Below are positions 24,262 to 34,603 of a stretch of DNA of 64,000 nucleotides, one piece after another. The stretch comes from Flavobacterium sp. ENC. GTDB lineage: Bacteria > Bacteroidota > Bacteroidia > Flavobacteriales > Flavobacteriaceae. Under the pieces are notes generated by a model that saw nothing but the letters and a program-made list of their open reading frames with translations, did no database searches and was not told where the DNA came from. The stretch's first letter is position 1. Each line of letters opens with the position of its first letter. Location of the stretch: positions 62,001-126,000 of the forward strand of contig NZ_JAJMOY010000009.1 in assembly GCF_020991415.1 (NCBI RefSeq). Direction: 5' to 3'. Both the position numbers and the translations under genes were made by a program.

Positions 24262-27200
24262 ATGAGTTTCATAAACAGTATTATTAAAGTCTTTGTAGGT
24301 GACAAGTCACAGAAAGATGTCAAAGCTTTACAACCTTATTTAAATAAAATTAAAACATTCGAAACCAGCTTAATGAGTTTGTCTCACGACGAATTGAGAG
24401 CCAGAACTGTATATTTTAAAGAAAGGATAAAAGAAGCCAGAGCTGACAAAGATGCTAAAATCGCTTCGCTTAAAGCGGAAGTTGAAAACATCGAAGACAT
24501 TGACAAAAGAGAAGATCTTTATGATGCTATTGATGCTCTTGAAAAAGAAGCTTACGAAATCTCAGAGAAAACTTTACTGGAAATTCTTCCGGAAGCATTT
24601 TCTGTTGTAAAAGAAACAGCACGTCGTTTTAAAGACAATTCTTTTATTGAAGTTACTGCGACTGCAAAAGACAGGGAATTTTCTGCCACAAAAACATATG
24701 TGACCATAGAAGGTGACAAAGCTACATGGGCTAACAAATGGAATGCCGCCGGTAAAGAAATTACCTGGGACATGATTCATTATGATGTTCAGTTAATCGG
24801 AGGAATGGTTTTGCACGAAGGTAAAGTTGCCGAAATGCAAACGGGTGAAGGTAAAACGTTGGTGGCTACACTTCCTCTTTACTTAAACGCTTTAACCGGA
24901 AATGGTGTTCACTTAGTAACGGTGAATGATTACCTGGCAAAACGTGATAGTACATGGAAAGCTCCATTGTTCGAATTCCACGGTTTAACTGTGGATTGTA
25001 TCGACAATCACCAGCCAAGTACAGAACAAAGAAAAAAAGCATACGACGCTGATATCACTTACGGAACCAACAACGAATTTGGTTTTGACTACCTGAGAGA
25101 TAACATGGCACATTCGCCAAGCGATTTAGTACAGAGAAAACATAACTACGCCATTGTCGATGAGGTCGATTCGGTACTGATTGATGATGCCAGAACACCA
25201 CTTATTATTTCAGGACCGGTTCCTCAGGGAGATCGTCATGAATTTAACGAGCTGAAACCAAAAATCGAAAACTTAGTGGCGCAACAACGTCAGTTAGCAA
25301 ACGGATTTTTGTCTGAAGCAAAAAGATTAATCAAAGAAGGAAACACTAAAGAAGGCGGATTCTTATTGTTAAGAGCGTACAGAAGTTTACCAAGAAATAA
25401 AGCATTAATTAAATTTTTGAGTGAAGAAGGCGTTAAACAATTGCTTCAAAAAACCGAAAATCAATACATGCAGGATAACAATCGCGAAATGCATAAAGTC
25501 GATGAGGCTTTGTATTTTGTAATTGAAGAAAAAAACAATCAGGTTGAGCTTACTGATAACGGTATCCAATACCTTTCAGGAGATACAGATGCTGACTTTT
25601 TCGTACTTCCGGATATCGGGACTGAAATTGCGGCGATCGAAAAACAAAAACTGGACAAAGACGCTGAAGCCGAAGCAAGAGAAAAATTATTCCAGGATTT
25701 TGGCGTAAAAAGCGAGCGTATCCATACGTTAACACAACTTTTAAAAGCCTATGCTTTGTTTGAAAAAGATGTGGAGTATGTGATCATGGATAACAAAATT
25801 ATGATTGTCGATGAGCAAACCGGTCGTATCATGGATGGCCGTCGTTATTCTGACGGTTTGCACCAGGCGATTGAAGCAAAGGAAAATGTAAAAATCGAAG
25901 CTGCCACGCAAACTTTTGCAACCGTTACATTACAGAATTATTTCAGAATGTACAGCAAACTGGGAGGTATGACAGGTACAGCGGTAACAGAAGCCGGAGA
26001 GTTATGGCAGATTTATAAACTGGATGTGGTTGAAATTCCAACCAACCGTCCAATTTCAAGACAAGACAAAGAAGATTATATCTACAAAACAACACGTGAA
26101 AAATTCAACGCGGTAATTGAAGATGTAACGGAATTATCAAATGCAGGAAGACCTGTTTTGATTGGAACAACTTCTGTAGAAATTTCAGAATTATTAAGCC
26201 GAATGTTGAAAATGAGAGGCGTTACCCATAACGTTTTGAATGCAAAAATGCACAAACAAGAGGCACAGATTGTAGAAGAAGCAGGTAAAGCCGGAGTGGT
26301 GACTATTGCCACAAACATGGCTGGTCGTGGTACCGATATCAAATTATCACCGGAAGTAAAAGCTGCCGGAGGTTTAGCAATCGTGGGTACAGAGCGTCAT
26401 GATTCCCGTCGTGTAGACAGACAGTTACGTGGTCGTGCAGGACGTCAGGGAGATCCGGGAAGTTCTCAGTTTTATGTTTCCCTTGAAGATAACCTAATGC
26501 GTTTATTCGGTTCCGAAAGAGTCGCTAAAGTGATGGACAGAATGGGACTTCAGGAAGGTGAAGTGATCCAGCATTCGATGATGACAAAATCTATCGAGCG
26601 TGCTCAGAAAAAAGTAGAAGAAAATAACTTTGGTGTTCGTAAACGTTTATTGGAATATGATGACGTTATGAACTCACAACGTGAGGTAGTTTACAAACGT
26701 CGCCGCCATGCCTTGTTTGGTGAGCGTCTGAAACTGGATATTGCCAACATGCTTTACGATACTTGTGAAATAGTAGTAAGCCAAAATAAAGCGGCAAATG
26801 ATTTCAAAACTTTCGAATTTGACCTGATCCGTTATTTCTCAATCACTTCCCCAATTTCTGAAGCTGATTTTACAAAATTATCAGACATCGAAATTACCGG
26901 AAAAGTGTACAAAGAAACGTTGGCTTTCTATACAGAGAAAACAGAAAGAAGCGCAAGAGAAGCTTTCCCGATCATCAAAGGAGTTTACGAAGAGCCAAAC
27001 AATCATTTTGAGCGTATCGTAGTTCCGTTTACAGATGGAATCAAAACTTTGAATGTAGTTACAGATTTGAAAAAAGCGTACGATAGCGAAGGAGCGCAAT
27101 TAATTGCTGATTTCGAAAAAAATATCACACTTTCTATTGTGGATGAGGCGTGGAAAAAACACTTACGTAAAATGGATGAATTGAAACAATCTGTTCAATT

Positions 27201-27606
27201 AGCCGTTCACGAACAAAAAGATCCATTGCTTATCTACAAATTAGAAGCTTTTAACTTGTTCAGAGGAATGTTAGACAACGTAAACAAAGAGGTGATTTCA
27301 TTTTTATTCAAAGGTGATTTACCGGCTCAGAACGTTCCTGAAATTCACGAGGCAAAAGAAGTTCGTCAGAAAGAAAACTTCAAATTAAGCAAAGACGAAA
27401 TCGTTAACAGCGAAGACATCAACCGTGAAGCGGGAGAAACACAACAACGTCAGGTTACAGAAACGATTGTAAGAGATATGCCAAAAATCAACCGTAATGA
27501 TACTGTAACAGTTCAGGAAGTTGCTACCGGTAAAACCGAAACAATGAAATTCAAAAAAGCAGAAACCCTTTTGGCAGCAGGCACCTGGGTTCTTGTGACA
27601 GAATAA
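24262..27606 (+). CDS. secA: Preprotein translocase ATPase SecA
   Basis: 1114 aa, longer than the 901 aa of E. coli SecA. NBD1 has Walker [15 protein letters not shown] and DEAD-like [16 protein letters not shown]2 has [11 protein letters not shown] and [20 protein letters not shown]. The extra length is a Bacteroidota insertion (about residues 335-450; [19 protein letters not shown] region) plus a long C-terminal tail. The C-terminus ends [12 protein letters not shown] without the Cys/His zinc-binding motif that binds SecB in Proteobacteria. SecA drives post-translational export through SecYEG. Confidence 0.97.
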   Translation: MSFINSIIKVFVGDKSQKDVKALQPYLNKIKTFETSLMSLSHDELRARTVYFKERIKEARADKDAKIASLKAEVENIEDIDKREDLYDAIDALEKEAYEISEKTLLEILPEAFSVVKETARRFKDNSFIEVTATAKDREFSATKTYVTIEGDKATWANKWNAAGKEITWDMIHYDVQLIGGMVLHEGKVAEMQTGEGKTLVATLPLYLNALTGNGVHLVTVNDYLAKRDSTWKAPLFEFHGLTVDCIDNHQPSTEQRKKAYDADITYGTNNEFGFDYLRDNMAHSPSDLVQRKHNYAIVDEVDSVLIDDARTPLIISGPVPQGDRHEFNELKPKIENLVAQQRQLANGFLSEAKRLIKEGNTKEGGFLLLRAYRSLPRNKALIKFLSEEGVKQLLQKTENQYMQDNNREMHKVDEALYFVIEEKNNQVELTDNGIQYLSGDTDADFFVLPDIGTEIAAIEKQKLDKDAEAEAREKLFQDFGVKSERIHTLTQLLKAYALFEKDVEYVIMDNKIMIVDEQTGRIMDGRRYSDGLHQAIEAKENVKIEAATQTFATVTLQNYFRMYSKLGGMTGTAVTEAGELWQIYKLDVVEIPTNRPISRQDKEDYIYKTTREKFNAVIEDVTELSNAGRPVLIGTTSVEISELLSRMLKMRGVTHNVLNAKMHKQEAQIVEEAGKAGVVTIATNMAGRGTDIKLSPEVKAAGGLAIVGTERHDSRRVDRQLRGRAGRQGDPGSSQFYVSLEDNLMRLFGSERVAKVMDRMGLQEGEVIQHSMMTKSIERAQKKVEENNFGVRKRLLEYDDVMNSQREVVYKRRRHALFGERLKLDIANMLYDTCEIVVSQNKAANDFKTFEFDLIRYFSITSPISEADFTKLSDIEITGKVYKETLAFYTEKTERSAREAFPIIKGVYEEPNNHFERIVVPFTDGIKTLNVVTDLKKAYDSEGAQLIADFEKNITLSIVDEAWKKHLRKMDELKQSVQLAVHEQKDPLLIYKLEAFNLFRGMLDNVNKEVISFLFKGDLPAQNVPEIHEAKEVRQKENFKLSKDEIVNSEDINREAGETQQRQVTETIVRDMPKINRNDTVTVQEVATGKTETMKFKKAETLLAAGTWVLVTE

Positions 27607-27687
27607 TTTTCAGTATTCAGTCGCAGTTTACAGTCTCAGTCTGAAACTGTAAACTGCGAACGAGACTGAAAACTGAGACTGCAAACT
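27607..27687. repeat. AGTCTCAGTCGCAGT-family inverted repeat
   Basis: Left arm TCAGTATTCAGTCGCAGTTT and ACAGTCTCAGTC; right arm CTGAAACTGTAAACTGCGAA, then GAGACTGAAAACTGAGACTG. Directly after the secA stop and before a terminator. Confidence 0.9.
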
Positions 27688-27689
27688 AA

Positions 27690-27728
27690 AATAAACCCGA
27701 CAGGTTTCAAAACCTGTCGGGTTTATTA
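27690..27728 (+). terminator. secA terminator
   Basis: Perfect stem AATAAACCCGACAGGTTT / AAACCTGTCGGGTTTATT, 2-3 base loop, T-rich 3' end. One of the strongest terminators in the window. Confidence 0.95.
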
Positions 27729-27803
27729 TTTAAAAAAATAAAAAAAATATTCATTGTAAAACGAATAAGATGTATTTTTGCTTCCGAAACAACTAAATTA
27801 ACC

Positions 27804-28181
27804 TTGAAGAAGTTTTTGATCATATTACTTTCCTTTATGCTTTTAGTGCCATCCTTTGGCAGTTTCTTTGTTTATACCTCCTTCAAATTAAATCAGGAAG
27901 AAATTTCAAAAACCATCTGTGTACAACGCAAAATGCTTTTTAATTCCTGTAACGGCCGATGTGAACTTCAAAAAAGTTTAAAAAAATACGCCGACAACGA
28001 AAAGAAAATGCAAAACAACCTGAAAGAAAAAGTTGAGGTTGTCTACATTCAAAATACTCCCATATTAAATTTCAAATTAGTAGCACTAATAGAATCAAAG
28101 GCAAAAAACTTTGCTTTTCCTGACAACAAACCTGTTTCAGTTTCGAATGCTACTTTTCGCCCTCCTTCCTTTTTTATATAA
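27804..28181 (+). CDS. Small secreted Cys protein of a metal-uptake operon
   Basis: 125 aa, TTG start at 27804 (no ATG precedes; a TATTTTTG box at 27773-27780 lies 23 bp upstream). N-terminal hydrophobic segment KKFLIILLSFMLLVPSFGSF is a signal peptide or anchor. A CNGRC motif (CxxxC) lies at about residues 48-54, after VQRKMLFNS, and the rest is Lys-rich. It precedes a TonB receptor and a PepSY protein, so a periplasmic metal-handling or accessory role is plausible but inferred. The end (RPPSFFI) resembles other small exported proteins beside TonB receptors. Confidence 0.7.
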   Translation: MKKFLIILLSFMLLVPSFGSFFVYTSFKLNQEEISKTICVQRKMLFNSCNGRCELQKSLKKYADNEKKMQNNLKEKVEVVYIQNTPILNFKLVALIESKAKNFAFPDNKPVSVSNATFRPPSFFI

Positions 28182-28192
28182 ATTTTAGCTGC

Positions 28193-28220
28193 ACTTTTCA
28201 GTTTTTTGAAAAGCTTTTTT
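28193..28220 (+). terminator. Intra-operon hairpin after the small Cys gene
   Basis: ACTTTTCA / TGAAAAGC with loop GTTTTT and a following T run; a second hairpin TTCCTG / CAGGAA follows at 28219-28240. It may lower readthrough into the TonB receptor gene. Confidence 0.55.
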
Positions 28221-28275
28221 CCTGTTTTAGAATCAGGAAAAATACCTGTTACTTTTAAAATTTATATAATTTAAA

Positions 28276-30435
28276 ATGAAAAAAATATACTTTACCCTAC
28301 TCATCATAGGGCAATGTGTCTTCGCACAGCATAAAGCGGAACAAGACACCACAAAATCGCAGGAACTTGAAAACGTTTTTATAACTGCCAATCGTACTGC
28401 GACATTACGCAAGGAAACACCTGTTGCCATAAGCAAAATAACGGCCAAAACCATTAATGAGACAAAAGCTACTGCTGTCTACGAGATCATCAACAAAACG
28501 CCGGGCGTTTTAATGGTCAATTTAGGCAACGAGCAGCACATGATGTCGATTCGTCAGCCGATGACAACCAATGCTTATTATTTATACCTGGAAGACGGCT
28601 TGCCGATTCGCCCCATGGGAATTTTCAATCATAATGCCCTGCTGGAAATCAATCAGTATAACCTGCAGAGCATTGAGGTGGTAAAAGGCCCGGTTTCTTC
28701 TTTATACGGACCGGAAGCTGTTGGAGGAACGATCAATTTAATTTCGCTAAAACCACCTGTCAATCCCGAATTTAAATTTGGGGTCCAGGCCGATAATTAC
28801 GGCTACAGAAGATTTCAGGCCGCCGGTGGTGCCACAATTGGAAAAGTGGGTTTTCATATTGCCGGAATTTCAAGTCTTCAGGAAAATGGCTGGATGACAT
28901 ATTCGGATTATAACAAAGACAACCTGAATGCCCGAATTGATTATAACATATCTCCTTCTACCCGACTGATCAGTAATACCATGTACGGAAAATATTATTC
29001 CGATATGAGCGGAAGTGTGAATGAAGATGCTTTCAATAACAGAACCTACAAAAGTTCTTCTGATTTTACATATCGAAAATCTGATGCTTTAAGAACGAGA
29101 TTAACACTCGAACACGACTGGAATGACAAATCAAGCAGTTACATTACCGCTTATTTGCGAGATAACAAATTAGGCCAGAATCCTTCCTACGGAATCCGAT
29201 GGAGTCCAACCGTAAATCCCACAACAGCCAAAGGAGAAGTAAATTCGAATAACTTCAAAAGTTACGGCGCTATTGCACAGCATACCCAAAAGTTTGATTT
29301 CCTGAATACCAAAATTGTTGCAGGTGCTTTATACGATTACTCTCCCGTAACCTATTGGTCGTACGTCATTGACTTAAAAGCAAACCTAAATCCGGGAGAA
29401 GCAGGAAAACAAACTGTTGATTCTTATGAAATTATCGCAGAGCATCCCGATTCGAAACTGGCGGATTATACCGCAGATATTTTTAATACCGCGGGATATG
29501 CCCAGATAAGCATCAATCCATTCGAAAAATTTGTACTTACTCTTGGCGGCCGGTATGACAATATGAAAGTGAACTACGACAATGCACTGGATTTTTCTTC
29601 CGGAAGCAAAGTGTATGATAAAGCTACTTTTAAAATTGGAGCCAATTATAATCCTGTTGAATATGCCGGTTTTTACGGAAACTATTCACAGGGTTTTGCA
29701 CCTCCCGGAATTACTTCAATTTTCAGAACGAAACCCGGAACTGGCGGAACAACGGGCGTTCCAGCTGATTTTTATTATAATCTTGAACCTGCAACATTCG
29801 ATAATTACGAAATTGGCGGCTGGCTTTCTTTCCTGGAAAACAAATTAAACTTCGATTATGCATTTTATTATATGGAAGGCAAGAATGAATTATTGAATAT
29901 TAAACTGGCGGATAACTCAACCGATTATCGCTCCGCCGGAGAAACACGCCATAAAGGAATCGAGTTCGGTGCTTCGTACCGTCCATCAAAACAATTCAAT
30001 ATCCGTTTTGGCGGGACGTATGCACAACACACCTATATCGATTTTAAACTCTCTGATAAACCAAGCGACCCGATTCAGGATTTAAATGGAAAAGAAATGC
30101 CGGCAGCACCTAGATGGTCGGGAAATTCTGAGGTGAGTTATTACCCAGGCTGGCTTCCAAATCTAAGGACTTCTATCGAATGGCAGCTGGTGGGCAGTTA
30201 TTATCAGGATCAGATCAATACCATAAAATATGGCGGTTATAACTTCTTCAACGCCAGAATTGGTTACCAGTGGAAAAAAATTGAGATCTACGGAAACGTA
30301 CTCAATCTTACCGATAAACTATACGCTTATAATGTTTCCAGAGCCAACACCACAAATGCTCAGCCTACTTACACAGCGGCAGCCCCAAGAACTTTTGTCT
30401 TTGGAATTCAATATAATTTTTCACTAAAAAAGTAA
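28276..30435 (+). CDS. TonB-dependent outer-membrane receptor
   Basis: 719 aa. Signal peptide MKKIYFTLLIIGQCVFAQ. Plug domain about 30-155: LENVFITANRTATLRKETPV, GVLMVNLGNEQHM, LYLEDGLPIRPMGI and VVKGPVSSLYGPEAVGGTIN. The remainder is a 22-strand-type barrel (NPFEKFVLTLGGRYDNMKVN) ending in FVFGIQYNFSLKK with a terminal aromatic strand. No carboxypeptidase-like N-terminal extension, so it is a classic siderophore, haem or metal receptor rather than a SusC type. Substrate is not determined; iron or copper is likely given the PepSY neighbour. Confidence 0.93.
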   Translation: MKKIYFTLLIIGQCVFAQHKAEQDTTKSQELENVFITANRTATLRKETPVAISKITAKTINETKATAVYEIINKTPGVLMVNLGNEQHMMSIRQPMTTNAYYLYLEDGLPIRPMGIFNHNALLEINQYNLQSIEVVKGPVSSLYGPEAVGGTINLISLKPPVNPEFKFGVQADNYGYRRFQAAGGATIGKVGFHIAGISSLQENGWMTYSDYNKDNLNARIDYNISPSTRLISNTMYGKYYSDMSGSVNEDAFNNRTYKSSSDFTYRKSDALRTRLTLEHDWNDKSSSYITAYLRDNKLGQNPSYGIRWSPTVNPTTAKGEVNSNNFKSYGAIAQHTQKFDFLNTKIVAGALYDYSPVTYWSYVIDLKANLNPGEAGKQTVDSYEIIAEHPDSKLADYTADIFNTAGYAQISINPFEKFVLTLGGRYDNMKVNYDNALDFSSGSKVYDKATFKIGANYNPVEYAGFYGNYSQGFAPPGITSIFRTKPGTGGTTGVPADFYYNLEPATFDNYEIGGWLSFLENKLNFDYAFYYMEGKNELLNIKLADNSTDYRSAGETRHKGIEFGASYRPSKQFNIRFGGTYAQHTYIDFKLSDKPSDPIQDLNGKEMPAAPRWSGNSEVSYYPGWLPNLRTSIEWQLVGSYYQDQINTIKYGGYNFFNARIGYQWKKIEIYGNVLNLTDKLYAYNVSRANTTNAQPTYTAAAPRTFVFGIQYNFSLKK

Positions 30436-30512
30436 CCTAAAGTTTTTGCCACAGACTGAAGCGATTCAAAATCCTTTCAATCTGTGGCTAAAAAAAATAC
30501 CAGAAGCTAATC

Positions 30513-32117
30513 ATGAGTAAAGAGATAAATAAAAAATCTTCCAAAAAGAAAGATTCCAAATTCATTAAGAAAGTCAAACAGCACATGTACAAATGGCATC
30601 GTGTTATTGGATTAATTACAATTGTTCCCGTACTTTTCTGGACATTGTCCGGTTTGATGCACCCTTTTATGGCACATTTTTTTAAACCAGAAATTGCCCA
30701 TGAGAAACTGGAACAGCAAATCATCGATAAAAATCAGCTGCAGCTTTCGATTCAGGAAGTGCTGAAGAAAAACAGCATCAATGATTTCAAAAATTTCCGA
30801 ATCGTTTCTTTCAATAATACTACTTTTTATCAGGTAAAAATGATTCCGGGGGATTTACTGTATTTTAAGACCTCCACTGGAAAAAAACTCGAAAACGGAG
30901 ATCAAAAATATGCCCAATGGCTCTCACGTTATTTTCTGGACGATCAAAAAAGTCCGGTAAAAAAGAGCGAAGTCGTTACCGAATTTACCTCACAATACAA
31001 ATATGTAAACCGTTATTTACCCGTTTACAAAGTAACTTTCAATCGTTCTGATGCTATGGAAGTGTATGTGGAAACTGCTTCAGGCAAACTGGCCACGTAC
31101 AACCCCACTTCGAGACAGGCTTTTATCTGGTTTTTTGATACTTTTCACAACTGGTCGTTTATTGATGCCATTACGAACAACAGTATTCGAATCATTACCA
31201 TGATTTTTCTGTTGTCCATCATTGGTTTCTCTGCCCTGAGCGGAATTGTAATCTATGGTTTATTGTGGAAACAATTTAAAAAAACAGACCAGTTACAGCC
31301 CAAAAAAGGACTGAGAAAATACCATCGCCAGATCGGAATCTGGGTTTCCCTTTTTACTTTAACGTTTGCTTTTAGCGGAGCCTATCATGCTACTACAAAG
31401 TGGGCACCTTATACTTTATCGCAAATGGTGTATGAACCTACATTTTCGACCAAAGAAATTCATTTTCCTAACAACGACTTAAATCTGGACTGGAATCGTT
31501 TTCAAAACATTGGAATCATCAGCCTTAACGACAGTACCTATTACCGTTGTCAGCTCGTGGAAGCAGAAACCAAAAAATTCAAAAAACCAAAGGCAGACCC
31601 CAGTTCTAAATGGAATAAAAAAGACGAGCCAAAATCAGAGGTGGTGTATATCAATGCGGTCACAAACAAAATCGCCCCCAACCTGGATTTTGATTATGCA
31701 GAATTTTTAGCCTATTATTTTACCGGTGGTGCCCCAAGAGAAGCTTGCTGCGAAATGATCGAAAGTGATGACGACGAACCTCAGCCTTCTTTGGAAAATG
31801 TAAAATTACTGGAATCAAAAATTTTAACTGATTTTGAAAGCCGGGAATATGGTTTTGTCAACAAAAGATTACCCGTAATAAAACTGGCTTACGACACACC
31901 CGAAAAAACCACTTATTTTATCGAAACAGCCACTTCAAGACTGGCCGCCGTCGTTAAAAATTCCGATAAAGTGGAAGGATATTCGTTTGCCATCCTGCAT
32001 AAATTTTTATTTATGGACTGGGCGGGAAAAAACATCAGGGATTTGACCATGGTTTTGGCGGCACTGACTATTTTAATTGTTAGTGTTTTGGGATTTATTC
32101 TTTTCTTAAAGAAATAG
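30513..32117 (+). CDS. PepSY-associated transmembrane protein
   Basis: 534 aa. Basic N-terminus (KKSSKKKDSKFIKKVKQHMY), then four membrane helices: about 34-55 (IGLITIVPVLFWTLSGLMHP), 228-250, 268-290 and 510-531. Histidines lie near helix ends (KWHRVIGL, FDTFHNWSF, YHATTKW, FAILHKF), as in the PepSY_TM family of periplasmic ferric reductase-like proteins. A periplasmic loop contains EACCEMIESDDDEP, a vicinal Cys pair next to acidic residues. It follows the TonB receptor by 77 bp and probably reduces or releases the imported metal. Confidence 0.88.
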   Translation: MSKEINKKSSKKKDSKFIKKVKQHMYKWHRVIGLITIVPVLFWTLSGLMHPFMAHFFKPEIAHEKLEQQIIDKNQLQLSIQEVLKKNSINDFKNFRIVSFNNTTFYQVKMIPGDLLYFKTSTGKKLENGDQKYAQWLSRYFLDDQKSPVKKSEVVTEFTSQYKYVNRYLPVYKVTFNRSDAMEVYVETASGKLATYNPTSRQAFIWFFDTFHNWSFIDAITNNSIRIITMIFLLSIIGFSALSGIVIYGLLWKQFKKTDQLQPKKGLRKYHRQIGIWVSLFTLTFAFSGAYHATTKWAPYTLSQMVYEPTFSTKEIHFPNNDLNLDWNRFQNIGIISLNDSTYYRCQLVEAETKKFKKPKADPSSKWNKKDEPKSEVVYINAVTNKIAPNLDFDYAEFLAYYFTGGAPREACCEMIESDDDEPQPSLENVKLLESKILTDFESREYGFVNKRLPVIKLAYDTPEKTTYFIETATSRLAAVVKNSDKVEGYSFAILHKFLFMDWAGKNIRDLTMVLAALTILIVSVLGFILFLKK

Positions 32118-32132
32118 ATGCTGAGGTACTAC

Positions 32133-32174
32133 GTCTCTAAGGTTCTAAGAAGAGAAACTCAGAACCTTAGAGAC
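32133..32174. terminator. GGTTCTAAG-family hairpin terminating convergent genes
   Basis: GTCTCTAAGGTTCT (32133-32146) pairs perfectly with AGAACCTTAGAGAC (32161-32174), loop 14. Located between the convergent PepSY and TrmH genes. Same word family as 39191-39287. Confidence 0.75.
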
Positions 32175-32179
32175 TTACC

Positions 32180-32842
32180 TTATCGCTGATTTTCCTCAAA
32201 ATATCTCGCTTCGATTCTCTTGATATCTTTGATGGAACTTTTTGCCCAAGCCAGGCGTTTTTCAAGAATTTCTTCTTCCGATAACTGCCAGGCAATATCT
32301 GAATTACGCAATCTGTTGGTAAGGTTTTGAATGATGATGGCAGCGGAAACAGAAATATTCAGACTTTCTGTAAAACCGACCATGGGTATTTTCAGGAAAC
32401 CATCCGCTTTCTCCAGAATTTCCTGTGAAAGTCCGTCGCGTTCCGTGCCGAAAAATAAAGCACTCGGTTTGTTGATATCAAAGTCTTCCAGCAAACAATC
32501 GTTTTCATGAGGTGTTGTGGCAATAATCTGGTAGCCCTGATTTTTTAAGGTAGAAAGACAATTCGTAATCGAATCAAACTGATTGATATCTACCCATTTC
32601 TGGGCACCCATTGCAATTTCCTTATCGATTCTTTTACCGTAACGCTGCTCAATAATATTTAATTCCTGAATTCCGAAAACTTCGCAGCTGCGCATCACGG
32701 CACTGGTATTGTGCATCTGAAAAACATCTTCGACAGCAATCGTAAAATGTTTGGTGCGGTTGGCCAGCACTTTTAGGAATTTTTCTTTTCGGTTATCTGT
32801 TAGTATATTTTCAAGAAAGGCGAGGTAATCTAAATCAGTCAT
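32180..32842 (-). CDS. TrmH/SpoU-family RNA 2'-O-methyltransferase
   Basis: 220 aa from ATG 32842; the open frame extends 7 codons upstream to a TTG inside a TATTTTTG promoter box, so that start is rejected. SPOUT motifs: AVEDVFQMHNTSAVMRSCEV (motif 1), ALFFGTERDGLSQEIL (motif 2) and IPMVGFTESLNISVSAAIII (motif 3, knot). This is the tRNA Gm18 methyltransferase TrmH pattern, with the basic C-terminal helix (RLAWAKSSIKDIKRIE) that contacts tRNA. tRNA Gm18 modification is the likely role. Confidence 0.9.
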   Translation of the reverse strand: MTDLDYLAFLENILTDNRKEKFLKVLANRTKHFTIAVEDVFQMHNTSAVMRSCEVFGIQELNIIEQRYGKRIDKEIAMGAQKWVDINQFDSITNCLSTLKNQGYQIIATTPHENDCLLEDFDINKPSALFFGTERDGLSQEILEKADGFLKIPMVGFTESLNISVSAAIIIQNLTNRLRNSDIAWQLSEEEILEKRLAWAKSSIKDIKRIEARYFEENQR

Positions 32843-32897
32843 TTTTGCTTGTATTTGCTGCAAAAATACTAAAAAAGAATCGTTAATAAAGTAGTCC

Positions 32898-33872
32898 TTA
32901 ATTTCTGTCCGTCAATTGTCCGGATAATTTACTTTCTAACTTTTCATACAAATGATTAACACTGGTGAGATCCATCGCTAAATTTTCACTTAGAAAAGAA
33001 TCACCTTTAAAAGTGTTCCCTTCATTTTTAGAATGCTTTTTAAAACGTTCGTACATCTGGTCGATTTCTTCGATATAATAATCGCCATTGATCATATCAA
33101 TAACCTTTTCGAGAATATCCCGCATCCCGTCTTTGTAATTGTAGACCAGTACATTTTGATCTGTTTCATGAAAATCAAAATAAGCCTGATAATACTTTTC
33201 AAGAACTACGGCACTATATTGCTGGAAACTGATTTCTTCCATCTCTTTAGTGGTAATTCCAAAAATTTTGGGAGGGAGTAAATTGGGAACCATATGCATT
33301 CCTTTGAGTTTGGAATGTGATTTTAATACTTCTGTTGGATTTCTGTACAACAGCACAAAAGGCAATTCAGGAAAAAGGCTTCTTAATTCATCTGCTTCAA
33401 AGATGTGCCAGGAGTCTAATTTTACCACTAAATTCTTTTCTTCAGGAAATCTTTTTTGTCCCAGTAAAGCGATCACGGCTTTTATCAGTATTCTTTTTTG
33501 GGCCGGATCAAAAAGTTCACTTCTTAGGATCGCATCAAGAATCGGAGCTTCTGAAACAACTATATTTTGCGGGGACACTGCCAAAGACTGCGCCAGCATA
33601 GTCGAGCCACAACGCGAGACATGAAACACAAAAGCTTTTAATTCCGCAGCAACCAATTGGTCTGCCCAGTCAATAAGATTAGTTGCGGTGCTCACTACTT
33701 TAAATCTTTTTGAATTGTTCGGATGACTTACGCATTTTACCAGTGTTTCCTCAAAAAAAGGATCCAGGTACCTTTTGTCTCCCAAATAAATCCACTCAAA
33801 ATATACCTCTCCCTCCTTTTCAATTAACTTATTGGGAATCCAATGCAAAAGGGGGTGATCTGTATTTTCCAT
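32898..33872 (-). CDS. Sulfotransferase family protein
   Basis: 324 aa. The PAPS 5'-phosphosulfate loop is FVFHVSRCGSTMLAQSL and the 3'-phosphate site is FVLLYRNPTEVLKSHSKL, both typical of sulfotransferases (Sulfotransfer_3-like). It lacks a signal peptide or membrane segment, so it works in the cytoplasm. It lies directly after the APS kinase gene, 23 bp apart in the same direction, which gives PAPS to this enzyme. The acceptor molecule is unknown. Confidence 0.88.
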   Translation of the reverse strand: MENTDHPLLHWIPNKLIEKEGEVYFEWIYLGDKRYLDPFFEETLVKCVSHPNNSKRFKVVSTATNLIDWADQLVAAELKAFVFHVSRCGSTMLAQSLAVSPQNIVVSEAPILDAILRSELFDPAQKRILIKAVIALLGQKRFPEEKNLVVKLDSWHIFEADELRSLFPELPFVLLYRNPTEVLKSHSKLKGMHMVPNLLPPKIFGITTKEMEEISFQQYSAVVLEKYYQAYFDFHETDQNVLVYNYKDGMRDILEKVIDMINGDYYIEEIDQMYERFKKHSKNEGNTFKGDSFLSENLAMDLTSVNHLYEKLESKLSGQLTDRN

Positions 33873-33895
33873 GTTTTAAAATTTAGTTATAGTGC

Positions 33896-34432
33896 TTACT
33901 GAACGGTATTGCTGATGTTCTCCACTATAAAAGAGTACAGTTTATGGGTTGAAACAAACTCTGTTTCTGAATCGGTTTTTAAAGTTAAATCAGCCTTTAA
34001 AGGAACTTCATACACATCACTTATTCCGGTAAAATTGCTGATCTTATTGCTGTCAGTATCGGGCAGCAGTGCTTTTTTGTACAATCCTTTCGGATCTCTT
34101 TTAATGAGATTGTCTATCGAGCAGTCGAGATAAACTGTTCTGACAAAATTATGCCGGCTGATTTCATTTCTTAAATCTTCATAGGGATTAATTACCGACA
34201 TTAAAACAATAACCTTAGACTGAATAAAATCCTGTCCGACATTAAACAGGCGTCTTACATTCTCGTACCGATCCTCTTTTGAAAAGCCCAGGTCTTTACA
34301 AATTGTTTTTCGGTATATATCACCATCTACGATTTCCACTTTGTGTCCCTGCTGCACCAGCAAATGTTCGACATTTTTAGCCAATGTAGTTTTTCCCGAA
34401 CCTGACAAACCGGTAAATTGTATTAGTAGCAT
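33896..34432 (-). CDS. cysC: Adenylyl-sulfate (APS) kinase
   Basis: 178 aa. P-loop GLSGSGKTTLAKN; DGDIYRKTICKDLGFS, KEDRYENVRRLFNVGQ, and KRDPKGLYKKAL, the full CysC motif set. It phosphorylates APS to PAPS. No ATP sulfurylase (CysDN or Sat) or PAPS reductase is adjacent, but the sulfotransferase follows, so PAPS is probably made here for sulfation rather than for assimilation. Single-gene start at the P-loop Met is natural. Confidence 0.93.
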   Translation of the reverse strand: MLLIQFTGLSGSGKTTLAKNVEHLLVQQGHKVEIVDGDIYRKTICKDLGFSKEDRYENVRRLFNVGQDFIQSKVIVLMSVINPYEDLRNEISRHNFVRTVYLDCSIDNLIKRDPKGLYKKALLPDTDSNKISNFTGISDVYEVPLKADLTLKTDSETEFVSTHKLYSFIVENISNTVQ

Positions 34433-34603
34433 TTAAAAATCATTTTTTACGCATAAACAAAACGATATAAATCAATGTTTTGCTGTTTTATTTATAGTAA
34501 AAATACTAAAAAAACAACTACGTCAACACATTCATTTTTTTATAAAATACGTAACTGAGTTCATTTGGAATTGACTATTTTTATTTTTGATAATCAAATA
34601 AAA

